Source: an uncultured Clostridia bacterium
Lineage (GTDB): Bacteria > Bacillota > Clostridia > Oscillospirales > Acutalibacteraceae
Direction: 5' to 3'
Assembly: GCA_946539105.1 (NCBI GenBank)
Contig: CAMNHG010000080.1
Location: 1-6,180 of the forward strand
Length of the DNA: 6,180 nucleotides
The notes below the pieces were generated by a model. The model had not been told where the DNA came from. It was given only the letters and a program-made list of their open reading frames with translations, and ran no database searches. The position numbers and the translations under genes were made by a program. Within the stretch, counting starts at the first letter, position 1; each line of letters starts with the position of its first letter. Of this stretch, positions 1 through 6,109 are shown piece after piece.

Positions 1-1803
1 AAGCAGCGCGGACTTGAACCGCTCGCGCTTGCGATTATCAAGCAGGAAAAGGGCTTTAACCCTACCGAGTACGCGGAACAGTTTGTTGACGAGGAAAAGG
101 AAGTTCCCACCGCTCAGGACGCGATTAACGGCGCGATGGACATTATTGCCGAACAGCTTTCCGACAGCGCGGAAATCCGCAAGCGTTTGCGCGTGATTTT
201 CAGGAACAGCGGTTATGTAAAATCGGTAGCCGCCGACGAGGAACAGGACAGCGTTTACACCAACTACTACGACTACAGCGAGCCTGTTAAGAAGATAGCA
301 GGTCACCGCGTTTTGGCACTTAACAGGGGCGAAAAAGAGGGCTTTTTGAAGGTTGGCATTGACCTTGACAGCGAACAGCCGCTGAGTGTAATCTACCGCG
401 CGCTTGACAAGGGCACAAATCCGCTGTGCTCTGATATTCTGAAGGCCGCAGGCGAGGACGCTTACACAAGGCTTATCTTCCCCTCTATCGAGCGTGAAAT
501 CCGCTCTGAGCTCACCGAAACAGCGGACGAAAACGCGATTAAGGTGTTCGCGCTTAACCTTAAACAGCTCCTTATGCAGCCGCCTGTTAAGGGCAAAACC
601 GTGCTCGGACTCGACCCCGGCTACCGCACGGGCTGTAAGGTCGCGGTTGTTGACGGCACAGGCAAGGTGCTTGACACCGCGGTTATCTACCCAACCCATT
701 CGGAGCAGAAAATTGCACAGTCAAAAAGAAAGCTCCTTGAATTAATCAAGAAGCACAACGTTGATATAATTTCTATCGGAAACGGCACCGCGAGCAAGGA
801 AACAGAGATGTTCGCCGCCGACGCCATTAAAGAAGCCGACCACACGGTTTATTATATGGTTGTCAGCGAGGCAGGAGCTTCAGTTTACTCGGCTTCAAAG
901 CTCGCCGCGACAGAGCTGCCTGAGCTTGACCTTACCTTAAGAAGCGCGGTTTCAATCGCGAGAAGATTGCAGGATCCACTTGCGGAGCTTGTTAAGATTG
1001 AGCCGAAGGCAATCGGCGTAGGTCAGTACCAGCACGATATGCCGCAAAAGCAGCTCGGCGAAACGCTTGACGGCGTTGTTGAGGACTGTGTAAACTCGGT
1101 AGGCGCGGATTTGAACACCGCCTCCCCTGCCCTGCTTTTGAGGGTTTCGGGACTTAACTCGACGGTGTGCAAGAACATTGTTGCTTATCGTGAGGAAAAC
1201 GGAGCGTTTAATTCTCGTGCGGAATTAAAGAAAGTGCCGAAGCTGGGTCCCAAGGCGTTTGAGCAGTGCGCGGGATTTTTGAGAGTACCCGAAAGTAAGA
1301 ATCCGCTTGACAACACAGGCGTTCACCCGGAGAGCTATTCTACAGCCAAGGAGCTTTTAAAGCTGGTTGATTATTCTGATAAAGAAATAAAAGCCGCAAA
1401 ATTCAGCGACCTGGCACAGCGCGTAAAACAAAGCGGTACAAAAGCCCTCGCCGAAAAGCTGAAAATCGGACTGCCGACGCTCGACGACATTGTTAAGGAG
1501 CTTTCAAAGCCCGGACGCGATCCGCGTGATGAAATGCCCAAGCCTATGCTCCGCTCAGATGTTCTTGACATCAAAGACCTAAAGGAAGGTATGGAGCTAA
1601 AGGGCACGGTTCGCAACGTAATCGACTTCGGCGCGTTTGTGGACATCGGCGTTCACCAGGACGGACTCGTGCACATCTCGCAAATCTGCGACAGGTACAT
1701 AAAGCATCCTTCCGAGGTGCTTAAGGTCGGCGACATTGTGAATGTTAAAATCCTTTCGGTTGACGTTAAGAAAAACCGAATTTCGCTGACGATGAAGGGA
1801 TAG
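1..1803 (+). CDS. tex: Tex-family S1 RNA-binding transcription accessory protein (5' partial)
   Basis: The reading frame is open from base 1 to a TAG at 1801-1803, giving 600 codons. Full-length Tex proteins run roughly 700-780 residues, so about 115-170 N-terminal residues lie upstream of the window. The first residues (KQRGLEPLA) match the Tex N-terminal helical region. In window codons, a YqgF/RNase H-like domain starts near 201 (VLGLDPGYRTG, Asp-205) and includes GNGTASKETE (260-269) and VSEAGASVYSAS (288-299). SVGADLNTAS (366-375) leads into a helix-hairpin-helix region (about 381-429, with VSGL and KLGPKAFEQ). An S1 fold closes the protein (528-600, with GTVRNVIDFGAFVDIG and GLVHIS). 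Tex is a conserved cytoplasmic nucleic-acid-binding protein linked to transcription and to stress and toxin-gene expression; its exact activity is not settled. The ATG at codon 46 is internal, not a start. The gene converges with the minus-strand cluster and ends before a strong terminator. Confidence 0.96.
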   Translation, partial: KQRGLEPLALAIIKQEKGFNPTEYAEQFVDEEKEVPTAQDAINGAMDIIAEQLSDSAEIRKRLRVIFRNSGYVKSVAADEEQDSVYTNYYDYSEPVKKIAGHRVLALNRGEKEGFLKVGIDLDSEQPLSVIYRALDKGTNPLCSDILKAAGEDAYTRLIFPSIEREIRSELTETADENAIKVFALNLKQLLMQPPVKGKTVLGLDPGYRTGCKVAVVDGTGKVLDTAVIYPTHSEQKIAQSKRKLLELIKKHNVDIISIGNGTASKETEMFAADAIKEADHTVYYMVVSEAGASVYSASKLAATELPELDLTLRSAVSIARRLQDPLAELVKIEPKAIGVGQYQHDMPQKQLGETLDGVVEDCVNSVGADLNTASPALLLRVSGLNSTVCKNIVAYREENGAFNSRAELKKVPKLGPKAFEQCAGFLRVPESKNPLDNTGVHPESYSTAKELLKLVDYSDKEIKAAKFSDLAQRVKQSGTKALAEKLKIGLPTLDDIVKELSKPGRDPRDEMPKPMLRSDVLDIKDLKEGMELKGTVRNVIDFGAFVDIGVHQDGLVHISQICDRYIKHPSEVLKVGDIVNVKILSVDVKKNRISLTMKG

Positions 1804-1842
1804 TTTTAATCTGCCTTAATCCGGCGTTTGATAAAGAGGAAT

Positions 1843-1871
1843 GAGATCCTTCGCTTCGCTCAGGATGACAG
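1843..1871. repeat. GATCCTTCGC...AGGATGACAG-type intergenic repeat with small hairpin
   Basis: ATCCT (1846-1850) can pair with AGGAT (1862-1866) around an 11-nt loop holding a TCGCT TCGCT tandem. From general knowledge, near-identical strings (GATCCTTCGC-T/A-CGCTCAGGATGACA) recur between genes in many bacteria, especially Clostridia. Only one copy is in this window, so dispersal is inferred from recognition of the string. Confidence 0.5.
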
Positions 1872-1919
1872 AAAAATTTGAAGATGACAGTAAAATCTAA
1901 GGATGAAAGTATAATTTTT
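1863..1919. repeat. Three degenerate 19-bp tandem repeat units
   Basis: Three units sit head to tail with an exact 19-bp period: 1863-1881 begins GGATGACAG, 1882-1900 begins AGATGACAG, and 1901-1919 begins GGATGAAAG. Each head is followed by an A/T-rich half (AAAAATTTGA, TAAAATCTAA, TATAATTTTT). The first unit overlaps the end of the preceding hairpin repeat, so the array looks like serial duplication of that element's 3' tail. No coding function is apparent. Confidence 0.6.
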
Positions 1920-1934
1920 GATAATATAACACGC

Positions 1935-1974
1935 AGGGGCGTCGCATTGTTCTTAATGCGACAGCCCCTTTTTT
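1935..1974 (+). terminator. Rho-independent terminator between convergent genes
   Basis: A 14-bp stem is formed by AGGGGC (1935-1940) plus GTCGCATT (1941-1948) pairing with AATGCGAC (1955-1962) plus GCCCCT (1964-1969). It has a 6-nt loop (1949-1954) and one bulged A at 1963. Six T residues (1969-1974) follow on the plus strand, fitting termination of tex. On the minus strand the same hairpin lies 7 nt past the stop of the LRR-dockerin gene, but the downstream tract there (TGCGTGTTATATT) is less T-rich, so termination in that direction is possible but weaker. The AGGGGC...GCCCCT frame also resembles a class of GC-rich hairpin repeats seen between clostridial genes. Confidence 0.85.
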
Positions 1975-1981
1975 CTATATG

Positions 1982-3718
1982 TTATTTAGTTGTAAACCCG
2001 GTTATTTTGCCCGAGGCAAACTTTTGAATATCCATTGCGTCAAGAATATCGACGTTACCGTCGCCGTTTACGTCGGCAAGAGCGAGCTGTTCTTCGTCAA
2101 GGGTTTGTATTCCTGCGGCGTGCTTTTGAATAATAAGCGAGTCAAAAACATCAATTTTATTATCGCCGTTCAGGTCGCCTGTCAGCTTTTCGCGTTCAAT
2201 AACCGCAAAGGGAATGTTCATTCTGTTTGCGTATTCTTCCGCGTAAGAGCCCGAATAGCCGTAAATTGTTAGCTTTTCACATCCGTCAAAGGCGTCGGGA
2301 GCGATATAGGTTACACCCTCGGGTATAATTACTTTTTCAAGGTTAATGCAATTCGCAAAAGCACAAAATTCAATACTTTTAACTCCGTCGGGAATTGTAA
2401 CCTTTTTAAGTAAGCCGCAGCTTGCGAAGGTGTAGTATTCAATGGTTTCTATTTTTTCAGGCAGAATGACGCTCCTCAGCTTTGAACAGAACATAAACGA
2501 ATTTGAGCCGATATACTCCACGCTGTCGGGCAGTGTTACGGATGAAACATTCTCTGCCTCAGAGAAAGCCATACCCGAAACAGAATATGTACCGTCGGAA
2601 ACTGTAACCGAACGGCTGTAGGAGTTGCCCTTTAGACTGTAAAACGCCTTGCCGATATACACATAGCCGTCAGGCTGATTATCGTACCACTTAGTGTCAA
2701 GCATTGCGTAGGCACCGACAATTTTTATATTATCGGAAAAGTTGATGTTTTCAAGCTTAGCACAGCCTGCAAAAGCGTTTTCACCGATAAACTGCATACT
2801 GTCGGGCAAAACAACCGTTGTGAGGTTCTCGCCTTCGGAAAACGCGTCAGCAGAAATAGCCACAGTGCCGTCTTTTATGCGGACGGTTGCAGGACAGTTT
2901 CCTTTATAAAAGTACGCGACCTTGCCGATATATATTAAACCGTCGGGCTGATTATCGTACCAAGGAGTTCCGTGAAATGCGTAGCCGCCGATTTCGGTCA
3001 TATTATCGGGATAATTAAAGCTCGTAAGTCCCGAAGAGCTAAACGCGTCCCAATGTATATTTTTCATACTCTCCGGGAAGGTCACGCTTTTAAGCGATTC
3101 ACAGTATGAGAACGCCGAGTCGCCTATGGAAGTAAGACCTTCGGCAAAATTAACGCTTTTCAAATTTTTATTATACGCAAAAGAACACATTCCGTAACGC
3201 TCAACCGTCGAAGGAATACTAATGCTTTCGAGCGAATCGTTATTTACAAAGGTGTAGTTTCCCAAGGTTTTGAGCCCCTCGGGAAGGGTTACGCTTTTTA
3301 GCGACTTGCACTGGAAAAACGAAAAATCTCCGATTTCTTCAAGGGAATTTGGGAGCGAAACGCTTTCGAGCACGGGAAAACACGCAAAGGCTTGACTGCC
3401 GATATAGGTTACGCCTTCTTCAACTACAATGCTTTTTATTCTCAGGGCGTTCCACGGATAGGTGAATTTTAACTTGATATTATCAGAATCAATCTGCGAA
3501 TTATCGGGATCAAGTTCATAGTCCGCCATTCTTCCGTTGCCGCTGATTGTAAGCGTGCCCTTGCCGTCGGCAGACCATGTGCAGTCGCCTGTTACCCCGG
3601 CGGTTACCGCTTCGCCCTCATCCTCCGCAGCTGAGGCTGTAAAAGGCAAAATGAGCACCGTAGAGAAAATTAAAAGTACCGACAGCAAATAAGCCGCTGA
3701 TTTTTTGAGTTTTAGCAT
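1982..3718 (-). CDS. Secreted BspA-like leucine-rich-repeat protein with C-terminal type I dockerin
   Basis: The 578-residue product starts with a classic signal peptide: Lys-rich MLKLKK, a hydrophobic core at about 8-28, and cleavage likely after TASA (30/31). Residues ~95-482 are LRR_5/BspA-type repeats, seen as recurring 'L.SV.LP..L..IG..AF..C..L' units. They close with YGYSGSYAEEYANRMNIPF, a usual end of this fold. Residues ~513-575 are a type I dockerin with two calcium loops, DLNGDNKIDVFD and DVNGDGNVDILD, each with Asp/Asn at positions 1, 3, 5, 9 and 12, followed by helices containing IIQKHAAG and DIQKFASG. Dockerins bind cohesins on a scaffoldin or cell-surface anchor, so the protein is probably exported and attached to such a complex. 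The LRR part probably binds a protein or surface ligand; no catalytic domain is visible. It is the last gene of the minus-strand cluster, 52 bp after its neighbour, with no hairpin between. The AT-rich gap could hold its own promoter, but no convincing -35 was found. Confidence 0.93.
   Translation of the reverse strand: MLKLKKSAAYLLSVLLIFSTVLILPFTASAAEDEGEAVTAGVTGDCTWSADGKGTLTISGNGRMADYELDPDNSQIDSDNIKLKFTYPWNALRIKSIVVEEGVTYIGSQAFACFPVLESVSLPNSLEEIGDFSFFQCKSLKSVTLPEGLKTLGNYTFVNNDSLESISIPSTVERYGMCSFAYNKNLKSVNFAEGLTSIGDSAFSYCESLKSVTFPESMKNIHWDAFSSSGLTSFNYPDNMTEIGGYAFHGTPWYDNQPDGLIYIGKVAYFYKGNCPATVRIKDGTVAISADAFSEGENLTTVVLPDSMQFIGENAFAGCAKLENINFSDNIKIVGAYAMLDTKWYDNQPDGYVYIGKAFYSLKGNSYSRSVTVSDGTYSVSGMAFSEAENVSSVTLPDSVEYIGSNSFMFCSKLRSVILPEKIETIEYYTFASCGLLKKVTIPDGVKSIEFCAFANCINLEKVIIPEGVTYIAPDAFDGCEKLTIYGYSGSYAEEYANRMNIPFAVIEREKLTGDLNGDNKIDVFDSLIIQKHAAGIQTLDEEQLALADVNGDGNVDILDAMDIQKFASGKITGFTTK
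2417..2962 (-). repeat. Two 91-residue (273-bp) internal repeats in the LRR protein
   Basis: Residues 253-343 and 344-434 both begin WYDNQPDG, continue to YIGK and KGN, then DGT, AFSE.EN, LPDS and IG. At DNA level a 17-bp identical stretch occurs at 2673-2689 and 2946-2962, exactly 273 bp apart. The resemblance continues upstream of each copy (IGGYAFHGTP versus VGAYAMLDTK), so the duplication is older and somewhat longer than the marked units. WY.NQPDG..Y.GK strings are common in clostridial BspA-like proteins. Confidence 0.75.
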
Positions 3719-3722
3719 ATAA

Positions 3723-3730
3723 CCACCCTT
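3723..3730 (-). promoter_or_regulatory. Ribosome binding site of the LRR-dockerin gene
   Basis: The minus strand reads AAGGGTGG, then TTAT, then ATG at 3718. This imperfect Shine-Dalgarno sequence supports the ATG that yields an intact signal peptide. Confidence 0.6.
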
Positions 3731-3770
3731 TCTGTTTGATTTTGCGAGGATATTAATAAATTATTATTGA

Positions 3771-4337
3771 TTATATTTCTATTTGAGAATTATAATCAGT
3801 TTGGTTTTTATAGGAAACGGCTTTGTCGAAGCGGCAGATATTTAATACCTCGAGGTCGGAGGCACCGTCGATATCACCGTCATGAAAATGCACAAACACA
3901 ATTTGACGGGTTTCGTCGTTAAAGCCGTAATAGTAAGCGACCTTTGGAAAGTCTTTATCATACTCTGAGTTTTTCAGCCTTATCATATCGAATTTGCCGT
4001 GGGTAAAGCTCTTTTCGACTTGGCTCTTACCCATAAAATACGCCTTTTTCTCAGGATATTCATTGTTGCCGTAATACGCTGTGAGCGTGTAGCCGTGCGA
4101 CTCAAAAAATGCAAATTTTTCGTTATAATATGTAAAGCTGATATCATTACAAGGCTTTAATTCTTCGACGTCAGGCATACGTCCGTTTGACACGATCTGA
4201 TCTTTTTTGTAGATATCCAAGTTGTGGGACTCAACGTCACGGAAAAACAGAAAATAACCCGCTGCTCCGATTGACAGACAAACCGCCAAGGTCGCCGCTG
4301 CACAGATTAAAACTATTTTTACAGCCTTATTTTTCAT
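3771..4337 (-). CDS. Small membrane-anchored protein of unknown function
   Basis: I do not recognise a named family. The 188-residue product has a short Lys-rich start (MKNKAVK), one hydrophobic segment at about 8-32, then RD and a polar remainder. By the positive-inside rule this predicts an N-in anchor with the main domain outside the cell; an uncleaved signal anchor is likelier than a cleaved signal, since no clear AXA site follows the core. The outer domain is rich in aromatics (FTYYNEKFAFFES, VAYYYGFN) and probably beta-rich. Its tail, SDLEVLNICRFD (160-171), resembles SDLSKFNIRRVD at the end of the HAAS protein two genes upstream, and FESHGY (78-83) resembles FKSEGY there, hinting at a shared ectodomain. 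A GTG at 4344-4346 would add three residues, but it lies inside the Shine-Dalgarno sequence, so ATG 4337 is the better start. It begins 15 nt after the padR stop, so it is very likely cotranscribed. Confidence 0.8.
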   Translation of the reverse strand: MKNKAVKIVLICAAATLAVCLSIGAAGYFLFFRDVESHNLDIYKKDQIVSNGRMPDVEELKPCNDISFTYYNEKFAFFESHGYTLTAYYGNNEYPEKKAYFMGKSQVEKSFTHGKFDMIRLKNSEYDKDFPKVAYYYGFNDETRQIVFVHFHDGDIDGASDLEVLNICRFDKAVSYKNQTDYNSQIEI

Positions 4338-4342
4338 AATAA

Positions 4343-4349
4343 TCACCTT
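4343..4349 (-). promoter_or_regulatory. Ribosome binding site that fixes the start of the small membrane protein
   Basis: The minus strand reads AAGGTGA, a 5-nt spacer TTATT, then ATG at 4337. An upstream in-frame GTG (4346-4344) is part of this Shine-Dalgarno sequence and has none of its own, which argues against it as the start. Confidence 0.75.
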
Positions 4350-4352
4350 ATG

Positions 4353-4679
4353 TTACGCAAACTCAAGCACCCTGTTAACAGTGTTTGAGAACAACTGCCA
4401 CTCCCTTTGCTTTTCGTTCAGACATTTTTTGCCTTTTCGGGTGATGTGATAATACCTGCGTTTGCGGTTTTCATACTCATCCCAGTAGCTTTCGAGACAA
4501 CCCTCTATTTCGAGCGCGTGCAGGACAGGATACAGCGTGCCCTCCTTAAAATCAAAGACCTTTTCACTTCTCAGCTGAATTTCCTTGATGATTTTATAGC
4601 CGTATAAATCCTTGTCCTTAAGCACACTCAGCACGAGAATTGACGTACTGCCCTTGATTAATTCCTTACTGATTTTCAT
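4353..4679 (-). CDS. PadR-family transcriptional regulator
   Basis: The 108-residue product is the usual length for the short PadR class with one C-terminal dimerisation helix. Helices H1-H2 (about 4-38) include LIKGSTSILVLSVL and the family signature LYGYKI (25-30). The recognition helix region is EGTLYPVLHALEIEGCLES (46-64), and the wing is ENRKRRYYHITRKGKK (70-85). The last ~20 residues form the dimer helix. PadR proteins are winged-helix dimers, usually repressors of their own operon that respond to small molecules or to membrane partners. The start ATG directly abuts the TAA of the HAAS gene (no bases between), and its GGGGGGA ribosome site lies inside that gene, so translation is probably coupled. 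The likely target is the promoter near 6058-6086. Being encoded second, after its presumed membrane partner, is unusual. Confidence 0.93.
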   Translation of the reverse strand: MKISKELIKGSTSILVLSVLKDKDLYGYKIIKEIQLRSEKVFDFKEGTLYPVLHALEIEGCLESYWDEYENRKRRYYHITRKGKKCLNEKQREWQLFSNTVNRVLEFA

Positions 4680-6014
4680 TTAAATCCCCCCGTATAAATC
4701 ATTTATATAATCAACTCTGCGAATATTGAATTTACTCAAATCCGAAAAATCCTTTTCAACCGTTGTAAACGTAATGGTACCTGTTTGGTATTCGTTCGTA
4801 TAAAAACTAAACGAAATACTTTGCTCGCCTTCTCCGTAGCTTTTCAGCACCTGATACGCTTTTATATACCAGCCTTCTTCAATAAAGGCTTGCAGATTAT
4901 CGCTTTTATTATTTTTCAGCAAATTTGCGTCAATATGGTAGCTTTCGAGCACATCGAGCGGCAAATCATAATCTGTTCTGACATAAAAGGCAGAGCTTGG
5001 CACAACCACAACAGCATTATTTCCAACCGTATTATAATAAACATATTGATCGGCAAGATAATTATAGCCGTGGTATTCTTTACGGTATTCTCCCAAGGGA
5101 GGAACAACTCCGTAAAATTTATACCCTTCCGACTTAAAGTGAGAGCTTGTGAGAGAGCTGAGCGGAGTATTGATAATTTCGTCCATCATTTTAACACGCT
5201 CGTTGTGCAGCTGCTTCCTTTTCTCAGGTATTCTGAACGCCGCAAAAACCGTAGCTGCTGTAATTACCGCCAAATTCAAGCAGATAAGAACGGCTGTTGC
5301 CTTTCTTACAAATCGGATAAACGCATATAGCTTTTTGGCGTTTAGCAGCCGCTCCTGACGGAAAATTGCAGCCCACTGTATCGACGACCAAATAAGCAAA
5401 ATAAAAAATACAATATACGAACCGACAGTAAGCGGTGTTTTGAGATTATCTGTAAAATACGCATAAGCAAAAATGCTGTCAATATAACCGTTAAAGCCGG
5501 ATGATATAATCTTAACAACCGAATACACCGCCGGACGGAAAATTGCCATTCCGCTGAAATTTGAAAATATCAGAGCAACAGCCACAGAGCCGGACAAAAA
5601 TTTATCTTTTACCTTGAACGCAAATATCAAAACCGCCATATAACCTGCTATAACAGCCATTGATACAATGTCTGCGGAAATAAGATGATATACCTCTCGG
5701 AAATACGCGCCGGCGTAATTGAACTTTTCAAAGAAAAACGGAGCTGCAACAGCCGCTGTCAGGAAGATATAGCAGAAAACCGTAAACCAGCTTACATTTG
5801 AGTTACCGTACAGCTTGACAAACGGAAGTGCTGTATCGTCGGAATCACCCATTTCCTCAACCGCGCGTTTTTCCGATTCCTCCGGGGAATAGCCAAGCTC
5901 GGTATAATACTCTGTTTTATCGTCAATATGCCCTTCTATCTCGGCGAGAATTTGTTTATTTATTCTATTATTTTTTAACCGTTTTTCCACGGAATTTAAA
6001 TAATCATATTTCAT
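4680..6014 (-). CDS. HAAS-domain membrane protein with five TM helices and a large extracellular C-terminal domain
   Basis: The product has 444 residues. Residues ~1-70 form a cytosolic HAAS/DUF1700-like domain (YLNSVEKRLKNNRINKQILAE, then IEGHIDDKTEYYTELGYSPEE with RAVEEMGD), the helical module typically paired with PadR regulators. Five hydrophobic segments follow at about 75-96, 112-133, 142-160, 197-217 and 240-261. Basic loops (KVKDK at 134-138; RQERLLNAKK at 219-228) fit an N-in topology, leaving residues ~262-444 outside. That outer domain is mixed alpha/beta and ends in SDLSKFNIRRVD (424-435), which resembles the tail of the small protein encoded at 4337-3771. In known PadR-HAAS pairs the HAAS protein is thought to act with the regulator; a role as membrane sensor or partner is inference here. 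I see no ABC-permease or enzymatic motif. The gene is first in the cluster, has its own promoter upstream, and abuts padR downstream. Confidence 0.85.
   Translation of the reverse strand: MKYDYLNSVEKRLKNNRINKQILAEIEGHIDDKTEYYTELGYSPEESEKRAVEEMGDSDDTALPFVKLYGNSNVSWFTVFCYIFLTAAVAAPFFFEKFNYAGAYFREVYHLISADIVSMAVIAGYMAVLIFAFKVKDKFLSGSVAVALIFSNFSGMAIFRPAVYSVVKIISSGFNGYIDSIFAYAYFTDNLKTPLTVGSYIVFFILLIWSSIQWAAIFRQERLLNAKKLYAFIRFVRKATAVLICLNLAVITAATVFAAFRIPEKRKQLHNERVKMMDEIINTPLSSLTSSHFKSEGYKFYGVVPPLGEYRKEYHGYNYLADQYVYYNTVGNNAVVVVPSSAFYVRTDYDLPLDVLESYHIDANLLKNNKSDNLQAFIEEGWYIKAYQVLKSYGEGEQSISFSFYTNEYQTGTITFTTVEKDFSDLSKFNIRRVDYINDLYGGI
4685..4691 (-). promoter_or_regulatory. padR ribosome binding site inside the upstream gene
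   Basis: GGGGGGA on the minus strand encodes the terminal Gly-Gly of the HAAS protein and sits 5 nt before the padR ATG at 4679. It is an all-G variant rather than AGGAGG, which together with the abutting stop/start suggests coupling to translation of the upstream gene. Confidence 0.6.
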
Positions 6015-6020
6015 AATGAT

Positions 6021-6026
6021 TCCACT
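6021..6026 (-). promoter_or_regulatory. Weak ribosome binding site of the HAAS gene
   Basis: The minus strand reads AGTGGA, then ATCATT (6 nt), then ATG at 6014. The match to the Shine-Dalgarno consensus is partial, but no better in-frame start lies nearby, and the product from this ATG begins exactly at the HAAS domain. Confidence 0.45.
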
Positions 6027-6051
6027 GAAAGCATATACATAGTAATTCTAT

Positions 6052-6064
6052 ATATTAAGAATAT
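6052..6064. promoter_or_regulatory. Candidate repressor operator over the -10 element
   Basis: ATATT-AAG-AATAT is a perfect 5+5 inverted repeat covering the -10 hexamer. A second small palindrome, AGTA-A-TACT (6088-6096), lies directly beside the -35. Both suit a dimeric winged-helix repressor such as the PadR encoded in the operon, but AT-rich palindromes this short also arise by chance, so the link is inference. Confidence 0.35.
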
Positions 6065-6086
6065 CATAATTATATTTGCTTGTCAA
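6058..6086 (-). promoter_or_regulatory. Sigma-A-type promoter of the HAAS-padR cluster
   Basis: On the minus strand a perfect TTGACA -35 (6086-6081) is followed by a 17-bp spacer (6080-6064) and a TATTCT -10 (6063-6058; four of six consensus bases). Transcription should start near 6051, leaving a 5' leader of about 36 nt before the ATG at 6014. It is the only convincing promoter upstream of the minus-strand genes, and all four genes could be served by it. Confidence 0.7.
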
Positions 6087-6109
6087 GAGTAATACTAATA
6101 CCTAATAAA

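Noticed and set aside
136..1803. tex starting at the ATG at 136
   Set aside because: The same frame is open back to base 1 with conserved Tex residues (GLEPLA), so this ATG is internal and the gene is simply cut by the window edge.
1863..1919. CRISPR array
   Set aside because: There are only three short degenerate units placed head to tail with no unique spacers, and no cas genes nearby.
1979..2272. 97-codon plus-strand open frame beginning right after the terminator
   Set aside because: It is antisense to the dockerin coding region, whose calcium loops are unmistakable; its start abuts the terminator and no ribosome site is seen.
3719..3800. Separate promoter for the LRR-dockerin gene (TATAAT-like strings on the minus strand at 3775-3770 and 3794-3789)
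   Set aside because: Both hexamers lie in AT-rich DNA and lack a fair -35 at 16-18 bp; the gap holds no terminator, so readthrough is the simpler reading, though a weak promoter is not excluded.
4344..4346. GTG start for the small membrane protein
   Set aside because: The GTG is part of the AAGGTGA ribosome site; ATG 4337 sits at proper spacing from it.
4785..5330. 181-codon open frame on the plus strand
   Set aside because: It lies wholly antisense to the HAAS gene, has no recognisable domain or good ribosome site, and the minus-strand frame has clear domain and TM structure.
4680..6014. ABC transporter permease
   Set aside because: HAAS-like prefixes can be fused to permeases, but this protein has only five TM segments, no recognised permease motif, and no ATPase gene in the window.
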